Shown here: positions 34,952 to 47,399 of the stretch, in pieces
How the letters are laid out: each line of letters opens with the position of its first letter
Position numbering within the stretch: position 1 is the first letter of the stretch
Assembly: GCA_002270565.1 (NCBI GenBank)
Contig: NQMI01000076.1
Coordinates: 62,001 to 126,000 of the forward strand
DNA length: 64,000 bases
Direction of reading: 5' to 3'
Source: Stenocarpella maydis
Lineage: Eukaryota > Ascomycota > Sordariomycetes > Diaporthales > Diaporthaceae
Program-made: the position numbers and the translations under genes
Notes under the pieces: model-generated
Seen by the model: the letters and a program-made list of their open reading frames with translations, nothing else
Told to the model about the DNA's origin: nothing
Databases searched by the model: none

Positions 34952-36583
34952 GATACGGGTAGCCTCTTCAATCTGAGGATAAGAGACAACAACGGTGACC
35001 CCCAGGTTGGAAAGTTTAATAAATTAGAAGAAGGGTTTGGTACTATCGCAGTGGCACTCCGCGACCAGAAGAGGTTGGGAAAGGGCTTATAAGGACGTGT
35101 CGTAAAGAGAAGCCCACTTGTTTTCCGCTTAACTGAGCGGACACCCTCCAGCTTTGAAGATACTCCTGGCCACTCAGACCGATATTGATAGGGTATGGGC
35201 CGGAATCAGATGTTATGCCTTTTGAATGAGATTACGGGTTGGACAAGACGTCCACCTGCCACCATTTCACTCCAGCGAACACCAAGTCCATGCCAAAGAG
35301 CCCAGGATGGACGACGGCCTTGAAAGAGTTGAAGGGAGTCAACTTGGTTCTTTCAGCGAGATCATTCCTCATGGGACCAACAAGTCGCCGCTCTTTGCCG
35401 ACTGTGGATCCAGGGGAACGGTTCAGTTCGCCAAACTTGTGGACCAGGGTAGCTCAAGATCGATGCCGAGGAGCAAGTACGACATCCTTGACGCCGCACC
35501 ATATCTTCCCACGCAGGACGAAACGGGAAGATACGCCGGTGCTGCAAGCGAAGGCAAGGCCGAGAGCAACTTTTTCCAGCATTGGCATATTGTAGGAGGC
35601 TGTCACTCCATACAAAGCCTACCAAGGGCAGTCAAGCGTCATCCTTCCGTTAAGGGTACTGCTCACAGGGTAACGAAATATGGCAAATCTCCGTACGATG
35701 GTTCAAGCTATGCGTCGCGTCGTCTGGGTATAGGTCTAACAGTGTCCGGTTACTGACAACTATACAAGAGGTTTCCGACAAGCTACAGGCTGCTGGCTGT
35801 TGCACAAGAGAAGCGAGATCGTATAGTACAGAACAATAGCCGGGTGTTGGACCTCTCTGCATCGTCGTAAGTGACGCGTTGGAGGTTTCATGTACCATCC
35901 GCTTCTGCAGGATCTCTGTCATACAAATCAGGTGCCACTTGTGCTGCAGGTAATGTTACCGTCCACGGGAAATTCTTTTTTTTTTTTTTTTTTTACCTAT
36001 CCTTCTTCCTTTAGAGACAGTATGGTCTTCGGCTGTCTGGACTTGGTTCCGCCCCATACGGGTTAGTGGATGTCGTGAATTTTCTCTCTTCCTTTCTTTT
36101 TTGTATCAACATAAGAGGGTGTAGTAGTCAGGGACATGCGGCAGATCTTGGAAGTCGGGAACATGTGCTTCAAAATAGTAAAAGAGCATGAGGCACGTTC
36201 TGTCTGTAATTTCATCTGAAGCCGGAGTCATGAACTCAAATCAAGAGAGATAGCCGCCATAGTTGTTCAAGTGGCTGCCGAGCACGACAAATTTAAAGTA
36301 CTGATTATCCTCAGGCAGGAACTTTCAGTGAGTAGGTTGATTATGGGGGTATGAATTATCTTGGACTAATTTTATCCCTTGGTGTGTTTGGTGTTTGCTG
36401 AAAAGAGAAGACGTTAGGACCCACGAGAACCCCATTGGTGTTGTCACACCTAATGTCCGGCATGCTGAGCCTCCTAACTGCAGACCTGCAGTCTGCCTTG
36501 ACCACGACGTGATACCATCCTGTGACCATGTTTGAGGCATGACAAAAAAGAAATGCTGGAAGCCTCCTGGTGTCCAGTCCTCA
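34952..36583. other. Intergenic, no clear gene
   Basis: A 176-codon plus-strand frame at 35226-35756 and overlapping frames show no recognisable family. A run of 20 T lies at 35975-35994. No RNA gene is recognised. Confidence 0.5.
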
Positions 36584-37702
36584 CTAGGCTTCTCGAGCGG
36601 CCTCTCGAAGGCCTGGGGCCGTCGTGCGCGTCATGGAGGTGCTCTTCGACTCGAGATCCGCGGCCCACAGCGCGGCCGCGACCGCATTGGTAAATGAAAA
36701 GAAGATGCCGGCGAATGGGACCATCTCCAGGAGTGTGGCAACGGTACCGAAGCTATACAGCATGCGGAGTCAGTCGAAGACGTTGCAAAGCTGGACACGT
36801 CACGAGCTCGGCAAGGGCAAGACGTACGCAGTGTATGGGCCGACGTGCTCCTGGAGCCAATACGACTTCTGCCGCGAATCCCAACCCTTTAGCTGGAAGT
36901 ACCGATCATGAACAGACTTTCCACGCGTCCGTCCCTGCAGGGTGATGAAGATGATGGTTCCAACCACAGGAATGAAGTTCAGGGGCAGATACATGACGTA
37001 TCTGATCAATGCGCTGGGGGTGAAGCGCTCAAAAGGACTCTTGATGATCTTGCCCAACTTGGCAATGGGGTCACTGCCCGACTTGATCTCTCTGCCGCCT
37101 TTGACTAGGTTTGTGCAGTTCCTGTTCACAAGCGTTCCGTCAAAAGTGTCGAGGAGAGCATCCTGGAGGACCCAGGTCTTGGAGATGGTGGACGCGAGCG
37201 TCGAGCTCTCGTTGAGCACCAGGAGGACAGTCGAGAAGACCGCCAGAGGGCCTTCCACGAACACCATGACGGCCAGCTGGGGCAGGTAGGTGAGGGCAAA
37301 CATGCCCGCCAGGATTCCGGCGCTGAGGGTAAGGGTGGGCCCAAGTTTGCTCAAGAACGGCTTCCAGAGGGATCTATGACTAATGAAATAGGCGATGCCC
37401 TGCGCGAACGTCAGTGGCGACCCCTTGGAAACATCCATGGCGCGGCACGAGTCACCTTGATGGGATATCTAGGTACGGCAAGAATTAGCCGCGTGCTGAG
37501 GCACCGGAAGGGAGCATCCACGTACATGTACGAGCCGCTTCGCACGGCATCGTTCACAAGAATCTTGGCCTTGTCAAAGTCCTCTTTTCTGCGACGTCCT
37601 TGTCAGCCGGTTACATTTGTGGCACGTAGAAGGCGCGGCGTCTCACCCAACGTCACCGGCCTTGGCCTGGATGGAGCCGACGATGCCCCGGCGTTGCGAC
37701 AT
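36584..37702 (-). CDS. RRT8-like multi-pass membrane protein (EI24/outer-spore-wall family)
   Basis: Five exons (37702-37647, 37588-37526, 37468-37456, 37399-36828, 36752-36584) give 290 aa. The order is a short N-terminus (MSQRRGIVGSIQAKAGDVG), then 'GSYIYPIKGIAYFISHRSLWKPF', which is typical of the family, several hydrophobic segments (TLTLSAGILAGMFALTYLP; LAVMVFVEGPLAVFSTVLLVL; YVMYLPLNFIPVVGTIIFITL) and a last exon 'FGTVATLLEMVPFAGIFFSFTNAVAAALWAADLE'. This matches fungal Rrt8/Lds-type proteins, found in lipid droplets and spore-wall-linked membranes in yeast; function in moulds is unclear. Exon 3 is a 13-base microexon encoding YPIK; both flanking introns have sound splice sites. Confidence 0.85.
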
Positions 37703-39491
37703 GCCGGGTAAGCGATGGATCAGTGTTTTCTTGAAGGTGCGTACGCCAAAGAGCGCGTGCGTGTGTAGGTGACGGATGGGTTGGTCAGAGGTCAGCCCAC
37801 TGCTGAGGCATGAAGATGTGTTTTTGTTGACGGCCTGGTCTTGTACGATGGCATCCCAGAGGGCAGCTGGCATCTTTGTGACGGAACCACGCCCAATGGG
37901 CTTTGTCGTCATTGGCTCGTCGCCCAGTGGGCGTCCGCCAAAGGGGAGCTGGATGTTTGGGCTCACTTGGTGCTCTCACAATGACGTATAGGCCTGGGAC
38001 GAAGCGTTCTCACAAGCTCCACAAGGGTTGAACCCTGAACTCGACATGTGTTGACCCGGGGTGAATCGTCCAATATGAGTACGGAGTACTCCGTATAGAG
38101 TACATCACCATGTACCTCCCCAGTCCCCGGGCGAGATAAGCTCCTGCGTGGGATAAGCTTATTACACAAGGCTGTCCCACAGGCAAAGCTCCATTGTCGA
38201 CCGGCCTCCTGCCTCCTCAGCACCCCCGTCTCCCTACCTACAAGACTTGGAAAGATGTGGCCCTTGCATCTCCGGTTGGCTGTACGACGGCCCACACCGC
38301 GGCAGAACGTCCTCTGTTATTGGGAAATGTTTCATAGCCCCAAGACATGGCGCCGGGCACTGCATGAATACTAGTGTATTTATGGGCAGATCGGAATTGT
38401 CAGGTGCCTAGGGTGCCTCCAAGAGTCCAGGGACACTTGCAACTCACGCTGTGCGCACAGCCACCACCCACAAGACCGGATTGAAACATTTTTATCTCCT
38501 GCCCAGGTATTGGAACAGACTTGGCACGGAGTAAGCTTGGCTGCTTGGGTGTGCATCGTTAGCTCGCGTGGTGTACACTAGTACCGCTACTACCTCGTCA
38601 CACAGACTTACACTAGTGTAGGTTTCAGCTAGCAAAACGTGGGGTTGCTGGGCTTTTCCTCTCCTGGCCGTGGCGGCAGATGCAGCCCTTCGTGGGAGGC
38701 AAAGCATTAGCAAACCCAATTCATTTCCGGGCAGATCCCATCGATCAACATCAAACGGCCTGCCAGCGCCGACTCAACCACGCCGGGTGGGCAAATCAGC
38801 TTGCATGACAGGCAGATTCGTATCACAGACGTCATGGTGCCCTCCGTTGTGTCACGAGATGCTGAGCGGCTGGCAGCCAGAGGCCTGTCGACTCCCGCTG
38901 GCTTCTCCACGATGACGCAGAAAAAATGGCCCACTTGTCGGCCGAATGCAGCAAAGCATGACCAAGGATGGTCGGCTCCCAGCTCACCACCACTTGGCAA
39001 GAGCACTTGGCAGTTGGCAGCATGCCTGGGCCACCTGGGTATACCTCCTTGACCACCTCCTTGACCAACCTCAGGAACCGGCTGACCGGCTACTGGCAGC
39101 GAGAATTGGGCTTGGCCGAGGCGGGTACTTGAGTAGTTACACGACACGGTTCCCCTGGATACGACCTGCCCGTATATGCAATGTATAGCGCTAATGACGC
39201 GTATGGCGCGTTGTCCTATCAGCTGCCGGTGCAATTACAGTTCTGCATGGTGTATCGCACCATGGCCCCTGGCCCTAGCTAGCCAGCTAGGCTAGGTGCC
39301 GTTTAGGCGCTCCCCTGTGCCTCCCATGGAGTAATAAGTATTCATCATGCGCAGCTGTGACTTGCACCTCTTTGCGATTCTTTTCCTCCCCCCCCTTGTG
39401 CCTCTTCCATCGCCATTTTTGACAGCTCAGATATCCTCACTTTCGTTACAGTACCCTCCGCAGTCTAATCTCTTCGAAATATACTGCCAGA
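37703..39491. other. Intergenic, divergent promoters
   Basis: No convincing gene. It contains the palindrome TACGGAGTACTCCGTA at 38080-38095 and a pyrimidine-rich leader before the GPI-protein gene. Open frames on both strands at 38700-39230 lack family features. Confidence 0.5.
38080..38095. repeat. 16-bp perfect palindrome TACGGAGTACTCCGTA
   Basis: Perfect inverted repeat. A truncated copy (TACGGAGTACTCC) is at 12104-12116 and a related GAGTACTCGG/CCGTACTC pair is at 54050-54078. Confidence 0.9.
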
Positions 39492-40352
39492 ATGCAGCTG
39501 ACTACCTTCCTCGTCGCCTCGCTGGCCGGCTTTGCCATCGCGGTAAGTTGATGGATCTTCCTCCTCCTGGAGAGTTGTACGAGCAAACAAGAGATGAGTG
39601 GGCCTTGGGTCCGCCGGCGAAGAGCGGAGGCAGGCAACGGAAACCGGGACCAGTTTTGCACGGACTTCTGTTTTCTCATGCCGGGCGAGCCATCACTGAC
39701 ATCCACACAGCAAGATGGCGCTGCCGCAGCATCTAGCGCATGTTAGTCTCGCTCCTTGTGACCCGAAACATTCTGGAAACGGCCTGCTGGACTCCTGCTA
39801 ACCACCATGCCAGCTTCCTATGCTGCCGCCCAGGCCAGCATTCAGTCTGCACTATATTCGCTGCAGACCGCCGTGACTGCCACCGGTGCGGAGAGGAACT
39901 CCATCTTCGCCTCTCTCCAGTCCTCGGCCGTCGCTGCCCAGGCATCCCTGGCGAGCCAGTTCAACTCGGACTTGGGCATCACCCTGTCCAGCCCTTCCGC
40001 GACTGAGACTGGCGCGCCGTCTGGCTCTGGCTCCGGCTCCGGCTCCGGCTCCGGCTCCCAGTCCGGTACCGCCTCTGAGACCGGGTCGGGCTCCGCGACT
40101 GCGTCACGATCTGCTACTGGAACGGCCTCCGTGTCCACCATCACCTCCGAGTCGACTTCGACCTCCGTCTCCACATCGACTGCCAGTGGCGAGTCCGAGT
40201 CGTCGACCTCTCGCAGCACCCGCACTACCAGCAGCGAGAGCACCAGCACCGAGAGCAGCAGCAGCGAGAGCAGCAGCGCCGCTTCCGCCGCCGGCGCTGT
40301 CGCCCTGCCCGGCCTCGGAGCCCTGGCTGCTCTGTTCGTCGCGCTCGTCTAA
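39492..40352 (+). CDS. GPI-anchored Ser-rich cell-surface protein
   Basis: Three exons (39492-39542, 39711-39741, 39814-40352) encode 206 aa. It has a clean signal peptide (MQLTTFLVASLAGFAIA) whose end coincides with the first intron. A helical Ala/Ser region follows (residues 30-75, SYAAAQASIQSALYSLQTAV). Next come a (Ser-Gly)n stretch near residue 100, a long Ser/Thr-rich stalk, and a C-terminal small-residue plus hydrophobic tail (SSAASAAGAVALPGLGALAALFVALV). This is a GPI attachment signal with a likely omega site in the Ser/Ala cluster. It predicts a GPI-linked cell-wall protein. No catalytic domain. The family is broad and fast-evolving, so no symbol is given. Confidence 0.88.
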
Positions 40353-41586
40353 GGATTCAAAATGAAAGCAATGGTAGAGGGCCAACGGGGGGATGTGCAC
40401 GAATTTTTGGATAATAATATGTAATGTGAAAGACTGTATTTGTATTTACATGTGTACTGGTCATGATTGTACAAACACGATGCAAGCTTCCTTCCGCAAT
40501 AATCATGTAGCCGGACAAAAAGCTCTAGGGGCCTCAGCATCACACCGGGTGCTCGACCAACAAATACAAAGCAGGCCTTGCGAAACATCAACCAGGCTCT
40601 CAAATGGCAGTTTGGGGCACTAATTCCCCCCCCCCCCCGCAACTAAAAAATTAACGTGGCCGGCCCACATCTGGGCCACCATTCCCACACTAACACCCCC
40701 CTTTTACAGCCTAATAATAAATCCAGTTAAAATGATAGAAATAAATCCTCTACAATACAGATATGGTAATAGCTATTATATATAATATAAATATTTTCAA
40801 AATTGTTTTTGTATATTATTATAGTTGTATGAGATAATTTTCACGACTCCATTTGAGAGATCACATTGTCTCTTATTCTTGCCCACAACTAGGCTGTCAT
40901 CGCGCCCCCGGTTCAGCCAGTGGCTCGAAATCTACCACCCAGAATTGACTTCTCGTGGGTCACGGAACGGGGCGGGCCGCCGAGCAACCCTCGTGCGTTC
41001 TCCACATCGAGGGCGGATCGCATTACTCAAGCGACATTGACAAGAGTGAGGTTGTAAAAGACTACTCTAAAAGGGCTCAGCAATCGCAGTCAGCTATTGG
41101 ACGCATTTTATGCCTATCCCAGAGTGTTGTAAATGATGGCTCGCAGTGTTGTAGACATGTTTCGAGAATTTCTCTAAGACCAACGCTGAAATCTTCTTGC
41201 TCTTAATGTGTACTTTCACAGCATCCTTGTTTTTAAACACCGGTTCGACCTCCTGCAACTTCGGTCCTGAAGTTCATCCGGGTGGCCGGTGTTGATCCAT
41301 CTGGGAGAACGTCTTACAGCTTAGTCTCGTTCATGGTCATGATGTCAGAGCATCGTGCACATCGACGCTACTCGCCCGTCATAATGTTCCCGGGTGGCTG
41401 AAGTCGATGACGACGAGCATTGACCTGCAGCTAATAGACCGCTCCTATAGAGAGCTGCCGTATCGGTCTGGCATTATAAGTAGGTAATCACATTCCGCAA
41501 TTCCCCTCCTGGCGCTCAACTCAACAAAGCCGCTCTTCAAGACAATAAACATACTCAAAGCCAATTCCACATTGACGCAGAAGAAC
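40353..41586. other. Intergenic with C-run and AT-rich island
   Basis: 12 consecutive C occur near 40626. The segment 40700-40850 is strongly AT-rich (for example TATTATATATAATATAAATA) amid GC-rich DNA. It could be a small remnant of a repeat mutated by RIP, but no element can be recognised. No gene seen. Confidence 0.5.
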
Positions 41587-42147
41587 ATGTTCCGCCACAC
41601 AGCCAGAAACGCCATCTCCAGGCGCATTGCCGCCACCCAGTGTCGAGCTGCCCCTGTCCAGCTGCGTGGTATGGCTAACAAGCGAGTCGAGGAAGCCTCT
41701 CAGGCCGCTGGGGAGGCCAAGAACACCGACCCCGAGGTAGGCTCTCGAGTCCCTGTCCAAGAGAAGTTGGCGTCGGCTGAGACTCAGTAATACGCAGAAC
41801 CCCTCAGCCATCTCATCAGCAGGTGCTGTCGGTAAGCAATTCAACCCAGACGGCAACATTGGGCAAATCGGTGAGATGGTGGGGGGGCCATTTTCAAAGG
41901 TGTGTCACGCTCAAGTCTGCTCACTCCTGAAGACAGCCAGCCCAGCTCGACGAGGTCCTGGTTCCAGTCAACAGCGTATGAGGATGACTGCTAATTCTGG
42001 CTTTTCTAGGATGGTGCTATCGGCAGCCAGTTCGACGCCTCAAAAGATGGGATTGCGGGGCAAGTTGAGAAGGCTGTGGATGGGCCGGCACGGCCTGCCA
42101 CGGGCGCACCTGCCAGCGATCCCAAGATTAGCAAGGCTCATGTATAG
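41587..42147 (+). CDS. Small mitochondrial hydrophilic (LEA-like) protein
   Basis: Three exons (41587-41736, 41798-41899, 42010-42147) encode 129 aa. The first 35 residues (MFRHTARNAISRRIAATQCRAAPVQLRG) are Arg-rich and lack acids, as in a mitochondrial presequence. The rest is hydrophilic with loose repeats of the type 'FNPDGNIGQIGEMVGGPFSK' and 'DGAIGSQFDASKDGIAGQVEKAV', as in LEA/hydrophilin-like fungal proteins. No catalytic motif. Function unknown; stress protection is only a guess by resemblance. Exon 2 ends at AAG before GTGTGT; a tempting nearer GTGAGA would break the frame. Confidence 0.7.
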
Positions 42148-42681
42148 GCATTTAGCAGATGGTGACTTTGAAAAGATTGCATTTCTATCTTGTCTCCGCA
42201 TGTTTTGACACGGTGCCAGGCCTCGCATGTACCACTGATTTCGGATGCCTTTTTAGTCGAGGCATCAAGGTGTTGGATTAGCTTCGAGTCTTCTAAAGTT
42301 GTCGGTCATAGTTACTGTCCCAGTGCTCGGTGGATTGTGTGAGGTCAACCTTGTACCCTGGTTAATTGCTGAAGGTCATGGGGTTTTAACAGAGACTTGG
42401 ACAAGTGGTCGTCTTCAAATGGACTGTGACGTACCAGTCCGGTAGGGCATTTCCCGGAGGCCAGCCGGCGACCGTACAGGAGGGCGCCTCCCTGTCCCGG
42501 GTTAGACCCTGACATGACTCTGGCCGGAAGATAGCTCGCTCCGGCGTCACCTTGGGCTAGACAGGGTGGCCTGTGCGAGCTCGCCTGCTGGCACGCTGGC
42601 CCATCTATCTGGCTTCGCTGTCCCATGCCGCAATTCCCATCTCCGCCTTGCACGCCGTGACTGCTTGCCCAACCGCCCAGC
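42148..42681. other. Intergenic: promoter of SEC21
   Basis: No coding sequence recognised. Confidence 0.5.
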
Positions 42682-45677
42682 ATGAACTACGGCAAGAAGG
42701 ATGAAGATGCCGACACCGGCCTGGTCAAGGTCGACCGCACCCAAGTCTTCCAGGAAGGTCGGCATTCTCCCCCGGGCCCAGCCCGCCGCCGCCCCTTAGC
42801 AGAGCTCACTTGCTAACCCGCCAGCCCACAGCGCGCCTGTTCAACAGCTCGCCCATACAGCCTCGAAGATGTCGCATCCTCCTGACCAAGATCGCCCTCC
42901 TCCTCTACACCGGCGAGAAGTTCCCCACCAACGAAGCCACCACCCTCTTCTTCGGCATCTCGAAGCTCTTCCAGAACAAAGATGCCAGCTTGCGCCAGAT
43001 GGTCCACCTTGTCATCAAGGAGCTGGCCCACTCCGCCGAGGACATCATCATGGTCACCAGTACAATTATGAAGGATACTGGTGGCAGCACCGACATAATC
43101 TTCCGCCCAAACGCCATTCGCGCTCTGTGCCGTATCATTGATGTATGGCCATGGCCCACGGCTTCCTTGCTCCTCTTCGCTGTGCCTGTCCCTTGCTGAC
43201 CGACCCCCGCCAGGCCACCACTGTCCAGTCCATTGAGCGTGTTATGAAGACGGCCATTGTCGACAAGAACCCCTCCGTATCCTCCGCCGCCCTGGTATCC
43301 TCCTACCACCTGCTCCCCATCGCCAAGGATGTCGTCCGCAGGTGGCAGAGCGAGACCCAAGAAGCTGCCGCCAGCACAAAGTCCTCGGGTGGTTTTTCCC
43401 TCGGCTTCTCGTCCTCGTCCGGCCAGTTACCAGTCAACAACTCCACCATGACCCAATACCATGCCATTGGCCTGCTGTACCAGATGCGCATGCACGACAG
43501 GATGGCCTTGGTCAAGATGGTTCAGCAATTCGGAGGTGCTGGTGCCGTGAAGAGCCCTGCTGCCATTGTCATGCTTGTCCGCCTGGCCGCGCAGCTCGCT
43601 GAGGAGGACGCCGGTCTCAGGAAGCCTATGATGCTGCTTCTGGACGGCTGGCTGCGGCATAAGAGCGAGATGGTCAACTTCGAGGCGGCAAAGGCGATTT
43701 GCGATCTGCGCGACGTCACCGACGCCGAGGTCGCCCAGGCCGTCCATGTCCTGCAGCTCTTCCTAACTTCTCCTCGGGCAGTCACCAAGTTCGCCGCCCT
43801 TAGGATCCTTCACAACTTCGCCTCTTTCAAGCCCGAAGCCGTCCACGTCTGCAATCCAGATATCGAGCTCCTGATTTCGAACAGCAACCGCTCCATTGCC
43901 ACCTTTGCCATCACGACTCTTCTCAAGACGGGCAACGAAGCCAGCGTCGACCGCCTGATGAAGCAAATATCCGGCTTCATGTCCGAGATCACGGACGAGT
44001 TCAAGATTACTATTGTTGAAGCCATCCGCACACTGTGCCTGAAGTTCCCCAGCAAGCAGGCTGGTATGCTGCAGTTCCTAAGTGGCATTCTCAGAGACGA
44101 GGGCGGCTATGAGTTCAAGCGCGCTGTGGTCGAGAGCATGTTCGACTTGATCAAATTTGTCCCCGACTCGAAAGAGGATGCCCTTGCCCACTTGTGCGAG
44201 TTTATCGAGGATTGCGAGTTCACGAAGCTTGCTGTGCGGATATTGCACCTCCTGGGTGTAGAGGGGCCTAAGACGTCGCAGCCAACAAAGTACATCCGAT
44301 ATATCTACAACCGTGTCGTCTTGGAGAACGCAATCGTCCGCGCTGCTGCAGTTACCGCTTTGGCCAAGTTTGGCGTGGGCCAGAAGGATCCTGAGGTGAA
44401 GAGGAGTGTGCAGGTTCTACTCACTCGCTGCCTGGATGATGTTGATGACGAGGTCAGAGACCGTGCCGCCCTGAACCTCAGGTTGATGAGCCAAGAAGAT
44501 GAGATGGCGGCGAGGTTCGTGAAGAACGACAGCATGTTCTCTCTTCCCTACTTCGAGCACCAGCTTGTCATGTATGTCACATCCGACGACAAGTCCACTT
44601 TCGAGTCGGCCTTCGACATCTCCAAGATTCCGGTGGTAACCCGGGAGCAAGCGGATGCCGAAGACAGGACGAAGAAGCTCACGGCTTCTACTCCGTCCCT
44701 CAAGCCACCAAAGGTGGCCTCGGCAAAGGCGGCGCCAACCGGCGCCGAGGCTGCTGCCTCTGCCACAGCGGCAGCTCAGCAGTACGCTCAGGAGTTGATG
44801 AACATCCCAGAGATGAAGGAGTTTGGCAGCGTGCTCAAGTCATCACCCGTGGTGGAACTGACAGAGGCCGAGACGGAATATGTCGTCAAGGTCGTGAAGC
44901 ACATATTCAATGAGCACATTGTGCTGCAATACGACATCACCAACACCCTCGACTCTGTAGTCCTGGAGAACGTATCCGTGCTTGCCAGCCCTTCAGACGA
45001 GGAAGAACTCGAGGAGGTCTTCATCATCGAGGCGGAGAAGCTATCTCAGAACGAGCCCGGCAAGGTTTACGTGGCATTCAAGAAGGCCGGCGGTGAGGGC
45101 TCCTTGCCTGTCGTTTCCTTCACCAACAGCCTCAAGTTCACGAGCAAGGAAATCGACCCCTCAACAAACGAGCCCGAGGAGAGCGGGTACGACGACGAGT
45201 ACGAGGTGGCCGAGTTCGACCTGGCTGGCAGCGACTACGTGATCCCGATGTACGCGAGCAACTTTGCGCACCTGTGGGAGCAGGTCGGTGCCACTGGTGA
45301 GGAGGCCGAGGAGACGCTGCAGCTGAGCGGCATGAAGAGCATAGCAGGTCCGTCACTTCCCCCCCTTGCGCACTGGCGCTCTTTTCATCGCTCTTAGAGC
45401 GTTCCCCTGCGCTGTGTCGAACGAGCAACTGACCCCCAACGCAGAGGCGACTGAGCAGTTGGCAAAGACGCTGTCGCTCCAGCCGCTGGAGGGCACCGAC
45501 CTGCCCGTCAACCAGACCACCCATACGCTGAAGCTCCTAGGCAAGTCAGTCAACGGAGGCAAGGTCGTGTCCAATATCAGGATGGCCTACTCGGCCAAGT
45601 CCGGCGTCACTACCAAGATCACGGTGCGCGCGGAGGAGGTGGGCGTGGCTGCGTTGATGATCGCTTCTGTTGCATAA
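42682..45677 (+). CDS. SEC21: Coatomer subunit gamma (gamma-COP)
   Basis: Four exons (42682-42757, 42832-43142, 43214-45347, 45445-45677) encode 917 aa, the usual gamma-COP length. It opens MNYGKKDEDADTGLVKVDRTQVFQEARLFN. Residues about 30-560 are the HEAT-like adaptin trunk ('ILLTKIALLLYTGEKFPTNEATTLFF', 'LAKFGV.....KRSVQVLLTRCLDDVDDEVRDRAALNLRLM'). An Ala-rich linker leads to the C-terminal appendage domain from about residue 650 ('VVELTEAETEYVVKVVKHIFNEHIVLQYDITNTL'). The protein is part of the F-subcomplex of the COPI coat and acts in Golgi-to-ER vesicle transport. It is essential in yeast and clearly intact here. Confidence 0.97.
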
Positions 45678-47399
45678 TCTGACCCAAGCCTTTTCGCTTG
45701 GCGTTTTACATGGAACATGGGCCGATTTCCCCTCTGTAGCAAGAAGCACACAGCCTAGCCCGGCACGGCTATTTGTGATTGATTCAAGAGGCCGAGGCCC
45801 ATCAGAAACGGGCTTATACGAACAGAGACACCCTCGCACTGCAGCTGGCTGGAGATAGTCCAGTTTTGCGGCGACAGATGAATCGGATAGCGAGAGGGGA
45901 TGATGTCGGTGAAAAGGAGTCTCTTCACTGAGCGGGTGACGTTCAGCCGAAGGAAAAGTCTTCAGTTTTGCTTTTGTTCCCGCAATGAAATAGACAACCC
46001 TAGGGATAGGACCGATAGGGCTGTGCTGTGGTGATGACTGGAGTCTAGCACTGTTTTTTTGTTATAACCGAGAATACCTGATCACTGTTGAATCCAGGAA
46101 GCCACTCCCTGAGGCTATATAAACCACGCTTAGCGGGCGTGCGTCCCTGTGTTTTCCTCGTAGCTTCAATTCCGGCCCCCCCCCTCCCTTTGGTCGTCCA
46201 CTGCACAAAGCACTGTACACGTTGTGCTTCATCGTCGGGCTGTCCGCCGCGCTCTGATTCCGCGGACGGAGCTCCAAGCGCTCAGGAACCGATCTTGATG
46301 CTTGTCGAGGCAGGCGCACCAGAGGTTTGGCGATGCTTTTGAGATGCAGACCTAGTGTATCAGAGTCGGGCTGGCATCTGCATTTCTAATCATTCCCCAA
46401 GCCTCGCCATATGTCACTCCAGGGAAGTCGGCTTTGATTTCTCGCGGCTCATCTCCAGCCAAGACGTGGCGAAGGAGAGTGGCTAAAAACGAGGCTCAAG
46501 TGGACTACGCTATCATTATGCTACGGCAAGCGTGGATAAGTGGTGACGATCATCTCGGAAGACGCATTGTTCTCGCTACTCGATTTGCAGAAGCATCGTC
46601 GCATCGCGGTAGCACATGGTGTCCAGGGGTCGGTCGATCTTTCACATTTCCTCGTCCACAGTCCCTGCCTACATACGGGATGTAAAAGTCTCAAACTAAC
46701 AGCCCCGCCCTGCCAGCAGCAGCAGCTTGTTAAGGTATCTAGTATCAAAACGGCCTTCCGAATGACCCTCCCCTCGTCCTCCTTCTCAACCTCAGCCCTG
46801 AGGGACCCCCTTCCCCGTGATCTTCTGCTGGGCAGAGTCCGACAAAAATTGGGGAATCCTGGAAGTGAATAACAAATAAAAGAAAAGAAAAGAGAAGTTT
46901 AGTCATTAGCCGTCTCCTATGAAAGAAGCCTCAAGCAATGAGAGGAGCCGGGGTCTTGTTGAAATGTTCTGGTGGCGCAGAATGTAATTCGTGAAATAAC
47001 GCCTGCGGACGCGACTGTGCTGCCATCATGTTCGCTCCCTGGAAATGTCCTGAGGAAAAAATTTGTTCATGACAGCCCCGGCCCGGATCGTGGTATCAGA
47101 GCGGGAGAGGAGCTCGCAAGAATATATTTTCTTTTACGGCCGAAGTAATGTTGTTTCTGGGTTAGGGGCGAGCTGGGCCCCTCTTTCTCTGTAGGTCAGG
47201 GGTATAACGGTATGTTTAAACTGGTCGAGCAAATCCGGAATACGAGCGGAGAAGTACCGTCGCGTGGGATCGCGAACACTGCGGAAAGGAAGCAACCGCC
47301 CTAGGCGGTCACAACCCTGTGATTATGGGCTGGGCGGTACCTCGCGTGGGCATTGAAGCGAGACTCCGCGTCTTGGTCAACAGGTCCGAACCTCTTCTC
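45678..47399. other. Intergenic between convergent genes
   Basis: 3' flanks of SEC21 and the septin gene. It has a C-run near 46178 and an isolated TGGTATCAGAGC (47091-47102) that matches the initiator-tRNA primer-binding motif of retrotransposons but has no LTR beside it. No gene recognised. Confidence 0.5.

Noticed and set aside
35226..35756. 176-codon plus-strand frame
   Set aside because: Overlapping frames of equal quality, no recognisable motif, and no intron signals nearby.
47091..47102. TGGTATCAGAGC, the initiator-Met-tRNA primer-binding motif of many retrotransposons
   Set aside because: No LTR with a CA end directly before it and no gag/pol coding after it; a 12-base match alone is weak.
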